DNA of 64,000 nucleotides, taken from Lineus longissimus. Lineage: Eukaryota; Nemertea; Pilidiophora; Heteronemertea; Lineidae. Below are positions 11,943 through 23,727 of this stretch, one piece after another. The stretch covers positions 13,020,001 through 13,084,000 of the forward strand of contig NC_088314.1 in NCBI RefSeq assembly GCF_910592395.1. Reading direction: 5' to 3'. The stretch's first letter is position 1; every line of letters starts with the position of its first letter. The notes beneath the pieces are model-generated. The model was not told where the DNA came from. It ran no database searches and saw only the letters and a list, made by a program, of their open reading frames with translations. Made by a program: the position numbers and the translations under genes.

Positions 11943-12129
11943 TATTAGACTCTTAGACGATATAAAACATAACAGTTCTTCCGCTTTATTCAGGAATTCT
12001 TTGCTACAAAATTCGATCTCCGTCCTTCTTCTTCAGCGCGCCATTCGACCCCCGCGGACCAAGTCCGCACCAGCCGGATGTGAGCCGAAGACAGTCACAT
12101 CCTACTGGGAAACTATTAACTCCTATCCA
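11943..12129 (-). repeat. BEL 3' LTR
   Basis: It is nearly identical to 18938-19124 (a CCCGCGGA/CCAGTGGA difference is visible near 12051). On the minus strand it starts TGGATAGGAGTT and ends GTCTAATA, and contains a TATAAAA-like box (ATATAAAAC, plus strand) and AATAAA on the minus strand. Confidence 0.9.
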
Positions 12130-12143
12130 TCCTCCCTTCCCCG
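12130..12143 (-). promoter_or_regulatory. Polypurine tract
   Basis: On the minus strand GGGGAAGGGAGGA lies directly before the 3' LTR, the expected place for the plus-strand primer of reverse transcription. Confidence 0.75.
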
Positions 12144-12884
12144 TTAAAACCTTAACGGTAATCAAATCTATTAAACTTATGTACATGTGTATACTATTGA
12201 TAATCAATGTCCCAACTGATAGAACCCCAAATTTAACCTATTGAGTACTGGACTCACAGTTGTTCAAAAACTATGCTTAAAAGGCTTATGCCGAGTTTAA
12301 AGTGAAATGACGTTTTGTTAACAAATACCAGCTGAACCCGGAATATTCATAAAATGACAGTCCATAATAATTTCCGGTAACGTATCCTGACTGACTTTAC
12401 AGTAGGTTCAGCTTGACTAATGCAGATCAACTGTCTATAGAATATATCCAATAGTGAATCACTATTCCATCTATACTCTTTGAAAATGCCAATTTTTGTC
12501 CGTCTGTCCATCTGTTATGGAACACAGAATTCTCAACTTCCACAATTATGCACAAAGAATGAAACGGTTGAAACTCTGAATACTGTCATCCACAAAAAAC
12601 TGTAACGTGTTGGTTGATATGGTTTAATGAAAAACAAGTAACCCCAAGCAATTTTGCTCACAATTCTAATTATCAACCCATTTTGATTAAGTCTAAACAA
12701 ACTGATTGTTAGCATTCAGAATTTCTGTTGTTTTATTAAGTTCACCATTGTCCGGATAGTGACTGATAAGCACTATTTCAAAAAGGTCTCTACACGTATC
12801 CAAGTGTCCATTTCACAAAGAGGATATCCATAATGATAAGTCTATTAAATGTCACTGTCCTCGAGCAAGGCACTTCTCGATGAT

Positions 12885-13160
12885 GGTTAACATGGCTTGG
12901 GCACCATGCACGAACGATCTGCGACCAGCATGGCTTGGGCACCATGCACCACGAACGATCTGCGACCAGCATGGCTTGGGCACCACGCACCAATAACGAC
13001 AGCAAGCATGGACTGGGCACCATGCACCAATAAGCGACAGCAAGCGTGGCCTGGGCACCACGCACCAATAAACGACAGCAAGCATGGACTGGGCACCACG
13101 CACCAATAAACAACAGCAAGCGTGGCCTGGGCACCACGCACCAATAAAATGACAGCAAGC
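12885..13160. repeat. 38-41 bp tandem repeat at the 3' end of the BEL element
   Basis: About seven units contain GGGCACCA(T/C)GCACCA. Left units carry CGAACGATCTGCGACCAGC and right units carry ATAA(A/G)CGACAGCAAGC, so two sub-families meet in the array. It begins just after the pol stop at 13168. Overlapping minus-strand frames through it reflect the repeat. Confidence 0.85.
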
Positions 13161-13167
13161 AAACATG

Positions 13168-14007
13168 TCAGCACTGCAGGGGGCACAACCTGACGATTGG
13201 CCTTATCATAGTCTTCTCGCCAATCTGGACTTTGACCACTCGACGATGACCATCTCTGCCGGTAAACACTTCTGTTACTCGTCCCATTGGCCAATCTCCT
13301 CTCACTGATCCAGGATCTGCCACCAGTACAACGTCTCCTACTTCTAAATCCTTCTTGACATCTCTCCACTTGTGGCGCTGACGCAACAGAGGGAGCCACT
13401 CCTTTAACCACCGGGACCAAAATTCCTTCAGTAGCTCCTGAACTCTCCTCCATCGTCGTCTTGGGTTGAAAACTGAGCTATCTATCTCTTCTGGGGCAAA
13501 CTGTCCGCCGCACTGACCAAATAGAAAGTGGTTAGGTGTTATAGGGGGAGCATCCTTGGAATCTGCTGACTGGTAAGACAACGGCCTGGAATTGAGCAGG
13601 GCTTCAGCTCCAGTGAATGCAGTGCTCAGCTCTTCATCTGTGATGTCTGCTTTCTGAAGTACAGCATATATCGCCTTCTTTGCACTCTTCACCAGACTTT
13701 CATGAATTCCACCAAAGTGAGGTCCATGTGGCGGATTAAACCTCCATTTTATTCCTCGCGCTGCTCCATCTCTAGTTACTCTCACTTGGTCCAGCTGGGT
13801 GACCAATTCCATCAATTCTCGGTTAGCCCCAACGAAGTTCGTGCCATTATCTGAAGTAACTTCTACTGGGACGCCTCTACGGTAAGTAAATCTGTTGAAG
13901 GCATTCAGGAACGAGTTGGTATCTAAAGCATATGCCATCTCCAAGTGTACCGCCCTCGAGGCATGGCAAGTAAATAGGCACAGGTATCTCTTAGTTTGTA
14001 CTCTCCC
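13168..14007 (-). pseudogene. pol: BEL pol, integrase C-terminal part
   Basis: This is the continuation of pol after an in-frame TGA at 14008-14010. It holds the second catalytic Asp (TSDNGTNF) and the catalytic Glu (FGGIHESLVKSAKKA) of the retroviral-type integrase, then the LNSRPL segment and a C-terminal GDVVLVAD...RGDWPMGRV domain of the DUF5641 type found in BEL/Pao. It is in the same frame as the upstream part, so a single nonsense codon separates them. The first ATG after the stop is at 13944, inside the integrase core, so a separate functional protein is unlikely. Confidence 0.9.
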
Positions 14008-17000
14008 TCATCCTTGCTTAGTAAGAAACGGTCCAGCATAGTCGACTGAAGAAACTGAGAAGGCTCTCATTGGTGGACTCACTCTTGTTCTTGGCAGGGG
14101 GGCCATCAATTGTGACGTTACTCTTGCCTTCTTACGTTCACAGGCTGCGCACTTAGCCTCCCAATCCCGGATCTCCTCTCGACCTCTAATAATCCAATAC
14201 TTGGCTGACATCTCTGACAAGATCTTGTTTGTCCCAGCTACATGATTCTCTCTTTCATGGTAGAATCTCACCAGTAACTGGGTCACGTGGTGTTTTCTCG
14301 GTAGTATTATCGGGAACTTGGCTTCATAGGACAGATTATCAGCATAAGCTAGACGACTGTTGCTACGAAGTAAGAAGTCGGCATCTAATTTTGGCGTCAG
14401 GCCAGCTATTTGACTGGACTTGGGCAGCTCCCTTCCATGGCATAACGCGCTATACTCCTCTGCAAAGGCTTCTTTTTGGCACTGTCTAATCAAGAGTAAC
14501 TCAGTCGCTTTTACTTCCTCAACTTCTAGTTCTCCTTGTTTCCTCTCAGTGGGGGCTGCCTGACAATTTCCGATAAACCGCTGCACCCATGCATGAACAC
14601 GTGTCAATCTCTGCCAGCTGGAGAATCGGGAAGGGTCTAGTCTTGTATCTGCAAGGTTCATCACTTGTTTTAGACTGTTCTTTTCTTCCAAGCTGAGGTA
14701 ACTGCTCTCATTTTTCATTTCATCCTGGACTTCATCTCCCTGTCCAACAACTCTCTCTGGCCACTCTGAAGAATCCCTCTGTAAAAACTCTGGGCCGTCC
14801 CACCATAGGCTGGACTCTGCTAGGTCTTTTGCTCTTACACCTCTTGAAGGCAGGTCTGCTGGGTTTTCTTTGGTTGGCACATATCTCCACTGTTGAGGGT
14901 CTGTATGTTGCTGTATCAGGCCTACTCGGTTGGCAACGAAAGGTTTCAGTTTTCTGCTAGGTCGCTTTATCCACCAGAGAACGTTTTGACTATCACTCCA
15001 AAACACCACCTCCTTGACATTGGTGGCCAATGCTGCTACAATGCTCAGACTGAGTTGAAGTCCTAGGACCGCCGCCATCATCTCTAGTCTCGGGATGCTC
15101 ACTGAGGTTAACGGTGCAACCTTGGTCTTGGACGCCACAATCCTTGTGGCTACCATTCCACTGGCATAGGTGCTTCTTGCATACACCACAGTCCCATATG
15201 CATCTTTTGAGGCATCACCAAAGGTGTGAAGTTGGAAACTTGTCATCTCCTCAGCAAGTTGTAGGCATCTAGGGATCCTGGCTTGGGCCAACCCTGTGAT
15301 TTCAACTATCCAATCCCAAGCTTTCTTTTCAATCTCCTCTGGCAATTCTTCATCCCATTCCACGCCACACATCCATACATCCTGCATGATGATTTTTCCT
15401 TGTATAACATATGGCGACATCAACCCAAGGGGATCAAAAATGGTTGCTATTCTTCGCAGTAGGCTCCTCTTCGTAAGCTTGAGATCAGCAGCAGGGGGTG
15501 TCAGCCGATAACAGAACGCGTCTTCTTCCGCCTTCCACAGCACTCCAAGGGCCTTTACTGATGGCAAATATCCCTCCTCCAAATTAATCTCTGAAGCTCT
15601 ATCTTCATCTGGTATGATGGCTAAAACTTCGGGTGAGTTGGACAACCATTTTCTGGCATGCATCCCAGCTCCTTTCCACAATGCTGATAACTCTCTGTAC
15701 AGCTTTTTTCCCTGTTCATCATCGTTCACTGAGTCAAGAGTGTCGTCCATGTAAGTTGACTTCAAAATTGCCTCTGCTGCTCTAGGGCACTGTGTCTGGT
15801 GGGCTCTTGCATGCTCTTGAGAAACCAACTGTGCCAAAAACGGTGAGCTGTTGATTCCAAAAACAAGTCGCTGGAACTCAAACGTCTCTGGATCTCTTGT
15901 CCTGTCTTCTAGGTCCCGCCACAGAAATCGGTGATACCTTTTATCTTCTTCTTCTAAGGATATCTGCAGGTACATCTCCGCTATGTCGCAAACAATAGCA
16001 ACTGGGTACCTCCTAAAGCGCAGTAATACCTCAAACAGCTCGTTTTGGATCTTCGGTCCTGTATTTATATTGTCATTCAAACTGACTCCGTCAACTTTCG
16101 CCGAGGCATCGAAAACTATCCTTGTTTTTGTTGTGCTCTTGTCAGGACGGACCACAGGGAAGTGTGGTAGGTACCACTGATGACTATTTCTCTCATCATC
16201 CTTGATCTTCTTAATGTAACCCTTTTCTTGGTATTGCTGAATGACTCGGGAGTAACTTTTTCCAAGCTCTGGATTTTTCTGCAGTTTGGTCTCTGTTGAT
16301 ATCAGCCGTTTCTCAGCCATCTCCCGGCTATCTGGCATTGCTGGGTGGTGGTTTCCCTTCCATGGTACGGCCACTTGATATCTGTCCTCTACTATCTTGA
16401 CTGACGATCTGGCATTCTGCAGCACTTTCCGATCACTCTCATTCAAGGGGGTTTGTCCTTCATTCACTTTGCTGATGCTCTCTATCTCCCAAAATGCTCT
16501 CAGGTTATCATTGATTTCATGCAGCAATGGCGACTCCTTGGTGAAGAAGCTGTAAGCCATGTTGGTTGCCTCCCTCTTTTGGCACGAGGGAGTCCCTACC
16601 GGACCGATACACGTCCATCCCAGTCTTGTCTCTCTCGCTGTTGGTTCACCAGGTCGACCAATGACGTCTCGAATGCTTTGATGTAGCTCACTGTAATCTG
16701 CACCTATCAGGAGATCCACTGAGGTTCTCTTACCAATCTTTGGAAACTGGATATCTTTCAAATGGCTATATTGATCCTGCTTCAAAGACCAATCTGTTGC
16801 TTTTAAATCACCCGTGACTTTATCCACTGTCTTTGCCCAAATCTTCATATCTACTCGTCGATTCAAACTTTCTATTCCCACTTCAACTGGCATGGTGGTG
16901 AATGTCTTAAGCTTTCCATTTAGGACGTTAACTGTGGTTTGTTCAATTTTCCCTTGCACTCCGAGTTCTGCAGCTAAGTTTGCATCTATGTAGGTCGATG

Positions 17001-17049
17001 TACTCGCATCATCTAGCAAGGCGTTAGTCTTTATTCTTTTTCCACCATG
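14008..17049 (-). pseudogene. pol: BEL pol: protease, RT, RNase H, integrase N-terminus
   Basis: Polyprotein section of about 1,000 residues. Residues are counted from 17019. The aspartic protease signature LDDAST is at the very start. RT has TRIVFDASAK, IVCDIAEMYLQI and the catalytic YMDD at about 423-426. RNase H begins near 598 (HTFGDAS, then LEMMAAV and FWSDSQNV). An H..H/C..C integrase zinc finger lies near 880-945 (ending CAACERKKA), and the first integrase Asp is in SSVDYAG close to the end. It is in frame with gag but separated by the TAG at 17050, and it ends at an in-frame TGA. A TGA in otherwise well-preserved sequence fits C-to-T decay. Confidence 0.95.
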
Positions 17050-18870
17050 CTATATTATGACTGGAACGGTTCTCAGCGCGATTTCACTCGAGTTCTTTGC
17101 AGCCAGTGTCACTGTTGCCATTGTGCTCTCATCTGAGTCTTGGTAGTTACCACTCCCTTCCATGGGTCGACGACTCTCAGCTCTCTTCGCTTTTCCATGC
17201 AGCAACCGGTGGTGTGTCTGTTTGCAGCCATCTATCTTGCATTGACGTGTCCTTGGGCACTTTTCTGCTCTGTGACCATTACCGCTAAGACATCTGTAGC
17301 AAAGTTTCTTTTCTTTGGCTGTTTTCCACCGCAGGTCCACTGACATCGCCTTGAAGCTGTCACATTCCCATGCTCCATGCTCTGAACCGCATACATTGCA
17401 TGATCTGGTGTATTTTCCCATGGCTCCGGAGTGTGACTGTGATTGACGGTCTGTGCTACTTTGTGACGTGACAAAGCTCCTATCTTTTCTTGGGTCTTTC
17501 TTGGGAAAATCCCTCACACCATTGATGGCTTCCATAGCGTTGACTTGAAACTCTGTTTCTTCATTTACAAATTCTCGAAGGGACATCACAGTTTTCTCTT
17601 TTGCTTTATCATAGGCCCATCTGTGGTAGCGTGCAAGGAGAAGCTCACTCAGTTTCCGCTGTATTGACAGAAACAAACTGCCACTGCCCAATTCAGATTC
17701 CTGGTGCGCATCCTTCAAATTAACTGTGATGACATCTAATAGTTCTGCCAATTTCTCTAAATCCTTTGCATTCCCATCACGGACTTGCTTGAACTTCTCT
17801 AACTCATCCAGTCTCAGGATAAGCTGCCTCCTCTGGCCTCCGTATTTTCTCTCCAGGCGATCCTTAGCAACTTCATATGCAGACGCTGAATACCCCAACC
17901 CATCAACAACTTTCAGAGCTTCACCAGTAAGGCATTCTCTAAGTCTCAACAGCTTGTACTCTGCAGTGATAGTGGTTTCATCGACGCAACTAGTGAAGGC
18001 AGCCTTCCATGCTGAGTAGTTTCTCTTATCACCACTAAACTTGGGGATAGTAACGCGGGTTAAATACCTTGTAGGATCAAACTCAACGGCCTGAGAACTG
18101 GAACTTCCGGATGAGACTCTACGGGAACTGCTGGTCGTGACCGCTGCAGCAACTGGTCTTGAGCTTGGGCTGGTACTACTGCTGCTAGTAGTGGTAGTAC
18201 CACGACTGGTGATAGTGTCACTGGTACCACTGGCAGTGGTAACACTAGGGGGCGGCCTTCTTGGACTGCTGGTTACTACTGGCGTTTCCTCAACACGCTT
18301 TTTCTTCGTTGATACATAAAACTCCTCGAGTTTCTTGCTTATGTCGTCATACTCTTGCGCAATCTTCTCCATCTCATCAGAGATTTTGTCGAAATCTTCA
18401 AGTTTTCCATTGTCTAAATACGCGTAGGTCAGCTTCGACATGGTTCTCATCGCCCTCTCTTGAGCATCATCAACCTTCTTGGCAGCTGCTTCTATTTGAT
18501 TACGGGCATCTTCACTCAAGGATGTATCCCTATCGGTGTCTAGGCCTAACTCTTCCAACACATCGTCCAGCAACGACGCCAGTTTTCTTCTTGTCTTTGT
18601 AAAACCTGCTTTATCTACAGCTTTCTGTGCTTTCCATTCTCTCACCTCTTTCTCAGAACATTTCTCACGCTCATCATCATCATCAGCATGCAATCCATTG
18701 AGGTTATACTCATCCTGTTCACCGTCTTCTGTATGCGTGCCTTCGCTACGTACATCGTGTACATCGCCACGTGCATCGTGTACATCAACACGTGCAACTT
18801 GCATGTCTTGTTCTGATGGCGCGTCCTGCGAGCGGCCAGGGCGCGGGAGGTCGGCTCGATCTTTACTCAT
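17050..18870 (-). CDS. gag: BEL gag-like protein
   Basis: 606 residues. The N-terminal third is charged and coiled-coil-like (80-200), then there is a Ser/Thr-rich linker, a DUF1759-type capsid region (about 275-400, starting at IPKFSGDKRNYSAW) and zinc knuckles near 488-545 (CNVCGSEHGAWEC; CYRCLSGNGHRAEKC). The C-terminus LRTVPVII is the first strand of the protease, whose active site lies just past the stop. Family members usually read through Gag-Pol as one frame, so the TAG at 17050-17052 is either a nonsense mutation or a readthrough codon. Confidence 0.92.
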   Translation of the reverse strand: MSKDRADLPRPGRSQDAPSEQDMQVARVDVHDARGDVHDVRSEGTHTEDGEQDEYNLNGLHADDDDEREKCSEKEVREWKAQKAVDKAGFTKTRRKLASLLDDVLEELGLDTDRDTSLSEDARNQIEAAAKKVDDAQERAMRTMSKLTYAYLDNGKLEDFDKISDEMEKIAQEYDDISKKLEEFYVSTKKKRVEETPVVTSSPRRPPPSVTTASGTSDTITSRGTTTTSSSSTSPSSRPVAAAVTTSSSRRVSSGSSSSQAVEFDPTRYLTRVTIPKFSGDKRNYSAWKAAFTSCVDETTITAEYKLLRLRECLTGEALKVVDGLGYSASAYEVAKDRLERKYGGQRRQLILRLDELEKFKQVRDGNAKDLEKLAELLDVITVNLKDAHQESELGSGSLFLSIQRKLSELLLARYHRWAYDKAKEKTVMSLREFVNEETEFQVNAMEAINGVRDFPKKDPRKDRSFVTSQSSTDRQSQSHSGAMGKYTRSCNVCGSEHGAWECDSFKAMSVDLRWKTAKEKKLCYRCLSGNGHRAEKCPRTRQCKIDGCKQTHHRLLHGKAKRAESRRPMEGSGNYQDSDESTMATVTLAAKNSSEIALRTVPVII

Positions 18871-18914
18871 TTTTTCGGAACTCTATGCTTTAAAGTCTCT
18901 ATACTATATTGATA

Positions 18915-18934
18915 ACTACGCTCTGCTACCACTT
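18915..18934 (-). promoter_or_regulatory. Putative primer-binding site
   Basis: On the minus strand TGGTAGCAGAGCG lies a few bases inside the 5' LTR. It starts with TGG, as expected for pairing with a tRNA 3' CCA end; the tRNA is not identified. Confidence 0.6.
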
Positions 18935-18937
18935 GGT

Positions 18938-19124
18938 TATTAGACTCTTAGACGATATAAAACATAACAGTTCTTCCGCTTTATTCAGGAATTCTTTGCT
19001 ACAAAATTCGATCTCCGTCCTTCTTCTTCAGCGCGCCATTCGACCCCAGTGGACCAAGTCCGCACCAGCCGGATGTGAGCCGAAGACAGTCACATCCTAC
19101 TGGGAAACTATTAACTCCTATCCA
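18938..19124 (-). repeat. BEL 5' LTR
   Basis: Partner of 11943-12129. Its outer edge touches the 165-bp array (CATGTCTTGTCTC) with no gap. Confidence 0.9.
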
Positions 19125-19875
19125 CATGTCTTGTCTCAATCAGACAACTAGATGGTCTCAAAGACGTGTCCCTTTTTGAGGCAAGTCTTTAGTGAGCTGT
19201 CGAAGGGATTCCACTTATAGAGACAGGTCTTCGATGTGCTGTCACAATCAGCCAACAAGGTGTCCTCATACATACGTCACTTATGAAGACATGTCTTGTC
19301 TCAATCAAACAACTAGATGGTCTCAAAGACATGTCCCTTTTTGATGCAAGTCTTCAGTGTGCTCTCGAATGGATGTCTTTTACGGAGACAAGTCTTCAAT
19401 GTGCTGTCACAATCAGCCAACAAGGTGTCCTCATACAGATGTCACTTATGGAGACATGTCTTGTCTAATCAGACAACAAGATGGTCTCATAGAGATGTCC
19501 TTTATGGACGTATATCTTCAGTGTGCGTGCTGCACCGAACAGATAACAAGGTGGTCTCATTGAGATGTCACTTATGGAGACTATGGTGTGCTGTCCTGAT
19601 CAGACAAAAAGGGGGTCTCAAATGGATGTCCCTTATTGAGACATGTGTTCGGTGTGGTCTCAAAGGTATGTGGGCATGTCTTCAGTGTGGTGTCCCAATC
19701 GGTCAACAATATTTTCTCGTAGAGTCTAGAGCGTTCCTTATGGAGGGAAGTCTTCGGTGTGCTGTCCTAATCGGACACCAAGATGTTCTCAAAGAGATAT
19801 TGCTTATGGATCCATGTCTTGGTGTGCAGTCTTTAACAGACAACAAGGTGGTCTCACAGAGATGTCACTGATACA
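19125..19875 (+). repeat. Higher-order tandem array, copy B (shortened)
   Basis: It has the same 165-bp unit as copy A but about half as many units. The right-hand degenerate part (from 19460) is almost identical to 1455-1840, apart from a short segment kept only in B (19629-19650). Confidence 0.85.
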
Positions 19876-20948
19876 AAGAAGAGTCACAAAAATGAACTTT
19901 AGCCTAGTGAAAAAGATAAAAGACAAGGCGATAGATTTCAGGTCATTTAATTATTATTATCTGCTCTGCTCATTGCCCACACCAAACCCTTATTCAAGAC
20001 TTTAAAATCATTAGAAGTAACAGATATACACACTCTACTACAAATGAAGTTTCTACACAAATTTTTCAATAATTGCGATCCGGGTTACTTCATTCATGCA
20101 TCAAAACAAATGACGAAATACATCCTCACAATACTAGAAACGGGCAGAAATCAATAATCCCACGATCCCGACTTAACATTGGGAAAAAATACCATTTTTG
20201 TCACTATCTTCAATTCCCTTTCTGCCTTCACACTCACAGTCTTCACGACTTCAATATGTATAAAAATCATTTACTGGGATTGTACAGTTCTCGCTGAATG
20301 TGTTCACACTTGAACTTTCAATATTCACCACACATTTAATTTTGCCAAACATGATTATCATTTGTACATATGTGGCTGGGGCACTTGAGATGTGGCAATT
20401 GCAGGACAAGGGCTTTTAAAATTATGTCAGTCATTTCAAACAACTTGATCTGTCTACTACTCTCATATATAATAAGGTCAAATAAGCTCAAAAGGCCCAA
20501 AACGGTTGTTGTCAGACAAAAATATTACCGGTACAAGTACTTGCTGGAAATTCTTGCAGCCATTCAGTTCACTGTCATGCTGATTTCAACTTAACTCAAT
20601 GAATGTTATCTTGGGACTTGAAGAAATGTGTAATTACCCTACAACTTGGGCACTGTCACGTTTCTCAGGAAAGTCAAGTTTTTCAGATAAATGCCAGAAA
20701 AAGCCATTATCTCTCGTCAAAGGGCTCTAGTTGAGATGAGGCACGAGCGAAGAATGTAAATGTACTTATGGACGCCATTTTTCAAAACTTTCCAAGATTA
20801 CTCAAACAAATTATTACAGAAGATGATTAACGAGTGTCGCATAAATGAATACGCACATGGCTTGATTACACGACACACCTCAATTTTTTATTTTAACTTT
20901 ATATTCAAAACTTAAACATTGTGTTTCTTGCGAATGACCAATGGTGCG

Positions 20949-22626
20949 TGTTTTGGCGAAGTGCCATTTCCTCATGTGCTATAGTAATTGTAAACAAACG
21001 GACGCCATTTTAATAGAGGCTCATGGGAGTCATATAACAAATAAATATTATAAAATTAATAAAACTACGCGAGATCACGGCCTCGCACTAGGTTTTCGCT
21101 CTCATTCTGCTAGGGCCCTGCAGGGAGCACACGGCCTTTTCGTTCTTCCCGGGTTTCCTGCGTTTTTATTTGTATCATTCGTCCTGGTTGGAATCCTGTG
21201 CCATGTTATACTGTTTGGAGGCGGTTCGTTGAAGGAAGTTGAAGTTTGAAGGTCCTGGTAGGATTATTCCGATAATTTCTCCTTTTAATTCCAAAATTTG
21301 ACTGGGAGTCAGTAGGGCGTAGTCTTCGTCACTCCCCTTCGTAATGTCGTAAGACATGCACTTAAATTGAGCCGCCATTTTATTTGTGAGCTCATGTTTT
21401 GATTACGTTTCCAAACCTGTGTATTGACATAATCGCTTTGTATGGGATTTCTCCCTTGTGTATGTGCAAAATTGTGCTACACGCTAGCTCATGCATTCGT
21501 ATAGTATTATACCTATTCTGGCCGGTTTCGTAGGCCTGTAGGTTTTGTCTTCGCATTTGATGTGGACAGATTTTATATCGTTGACGTTTCATGCACTGTT
21601 CTGGTTTTCCAGTTAGTTGGGTAATCTTACTATTTAGGTCATATATGCTTAGGCCTGGACTAATAATTATAGTCCTTCGTGATGGTGTGTTAGAATGTCC
21701 TGTGGTTACATATGTCATCGTTGGATGGGTCTTGATGCTCGGTTCTAGTCGTTGTTTCCGGGTTGAACGGAAGGGCCACCATTCTTTAAGCACCTAAATT
21801 GTAGGCGTGTTATATAAATTCGGTTGTTTTCTAGTTTACAGAACTAGGCGTTAATCGGTGACGTCATGTTCTAAATAGTGCATTCAAGCACTTCTAGCAT
21901 TCTTCGTAGTAGACATTCGATTCGGCCATTGTGGTTGAATTTGTAGTTGAATTTATTCGACTACTAGCAAATAGCATTCGTGTCTACATTGCTCGATAGC
22001 CGGAATTATAATTGGCATTCCGCTGTCGTACATCTCCTTCGTTTACACGCCGCCAGTTTACGTTTACGTCCGTGATAGTATTTTAATAAACTGACATTAG
22101 GTCAAAATGGGTTCGCCCATCCACATCATCTAATATTTAGTAAGAACCAAAGTTCTACTTGTATCACCTTGTTACTTATATTGCCTATGACAAAAACCAA
22201 AAAATATTTGATTGATTCCTTGTTTAACATTCGACTTATTAGTCAGAACAGTATAGCTCATCATGTATTGTTAATATTCAACATTATATATCAAACTATA
22301 GTCGACATACGTATATGTGCATTGTACAAAACTATAAACATATCTATTATCAAAAATATACTTAGCCCGCTTGTTGGTCAAGCGAGGGGTTTGAGAGGAA
22401 CCAAGAACCTCTTCTAGATATTGCGCCGCCCACGGGCTAGCAACAGGGTGTGAAGCCAAGGGCGTGATGACATAGTCTCCAGGGCAGCTGATTGGTACTG
22501 GTGTCAACAACCGTGAAGGGTGCTGCCATTGGAATTAGAAACAACAGCCATAACCAGGTGGATCCAGTGTTTGTTCGAATTCTACCGTCCCTGTTCTTTA
22601 TTGGTATCCGAACCTTCGTCAAAACA
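20949..22626. mobile_element. 1,678-bp TIR element with 5-bp target duplication
   Basis: The ends TGTTTTGGCGAAG and CTTCGTCAAAACA are inverted repeats, and GTGCG is duplicated at 20944-20948 and 22627-22631. Copy A (about 4570) holds the empty site. No transposase is evident; a minus-strand open frame at 21392-21793 (133 codons) has no recognisable domain. TG...CA ends with a 5-bp duplication would also fit an LTR-derived fragment, but I find no internal LTR pair. Confidence 0.75.
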
Positions 22627-22868
22627 GTGCGCAGTCAACCTCTTGAATCCCGGTGACCGACCAGTCAGTCATTTTGAAATAATGTTTTTTCCCAACGACC
22701 GACAGGTCGGTCTCAGTAATATTTTTATTCCCTTGAGCTGGGACGCTATTTTATTGCTGGTTTTAGCGTGTTTGATGTACAGTAGGGTCAGTTAGAGCAT
22801 GCCTGGGTAGATGGTGCCTCGTCACCGGACTTTGGTGGTTGTATGCGGGCGCTATACATCGTGAACGT

Positions 22869-23500
22869 CATCCTCGGCACCCAGTGGTTTTCCATATGCT
22901 CCAGCTCTCGCTATTACAAACCCCTGGGGAAATCCATGCCCTTCAGACGGATTGTAGCGGTAGAAAAAAAAAGCGCCCAATCAGAGCGTCGGTTGTATTT
23001 GAGTCTCGGAAATTCGTAAACCACGGACCCAGGAATTAATGCTCTCAGATGCACTATCAATTGTATATTCTTTTGCGCCATAGGGCTCGGGTCCGAGGTA
23101 GGTTAGTTAAATTTCAATCAGCGCCATGAAACGCGTATTTTCATTAGCTGCTATTTTTAGAACATCCGGGTATTTATGAAAATTCTGAATTTTTCAGTGC
23201 TGTTCCTTCGTATTGCGCGCACCCCGCTGCAAATTTATTTCATTACTTAATTAAAACACAATTACACGTCTACACAATGTTTAACAGCATAGAATCGATA
23301 AGGTATAAAACGATTTAACGATAGGATTATCTTAAACTTTATTCATATACATTTTATTGTCATATAAAACACTATATATACATACATTACGCACAGTGTA
23401 TCAGGTTATCAGAACAGCCACCCTTCGCTGTCGATTCTATTGGATTTTCTCAGGGTTTTGTATGGGACGCAGGAGTATCAAAAACCTGAAGCTCAGGATG
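22869..23500. mobile_element. Mutator-like element, 632 bp
   Basis: The ends CATCCTCGGC and GCTCAGGATG are imperfect inverted repeats. A perfect 9-bp direct repeat CGTGAACGT flanks them at 22860-22868 and 23501-23509. Copy A (4818-4830) shows a single uninterrupted copy of the target. A 9-bp duplication is typical of MULEs. There is no coding sequence. Confidence 0.75.
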
Positions 23501-23576
23501 CGTGAACGTCAGACCCAATTTCGCAACCACGTGACCATCCTGGGATCCCGTGATTTTCAAGTTTTGGGAGTCAAGA

Positions 23577-23727
23577 GGTTAATAATGCCTAAGGTCCTTT
23601 AATAACCAACCCAAGTGCTTGAAGTGGTTGGAATACCATAACCAATGCAGACACGTGAGGGCCATTTACACGGAACCAGTGATCTTGACCGATCCAGATC
23701 ATTCTAGATTGGTTTGCCGCGTTTAAG
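23577..23727. repeat. Inverted block of copy B
   Basis: Reverse complement of 4898-5062, as described there. It begins TTAATAATGCC and ends CGCGTTTAA. Confidence 0.8.

Larger units (their letters stand above)
11943..19124 (-). mobile_element. BEL/Pao LTR retrotransposon, nearly complete
   Basis: Two 187-bp LTRs bound gag and pol on the minus strand. The domain order (DUF1759-type Gag with CCHC knuckles, aspartic protease, RT with YMDD, RNase H, H2C2 zinc finger, integrase, DUF5641-like tail) is diagnostic of BEL/Pao. A primer-binding candidate and a polypurine tract are present. The LTRs differ at only about three positions, so insertion was recent, yet the reading frame has two stops. The 5-bp flanks (TTACA and CATGT) do not match, so one edge seems rearranged. 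Confidence 0.95.

Noticed and set aside
12790-13453. Overlapping minus-strand frames downstream of pol as an env gene
   Set aside because: They consist of the 38-41 bp repeat and the antisense of the pol tail. No signal peptide, cleavage site or anchor is consistent with Env.
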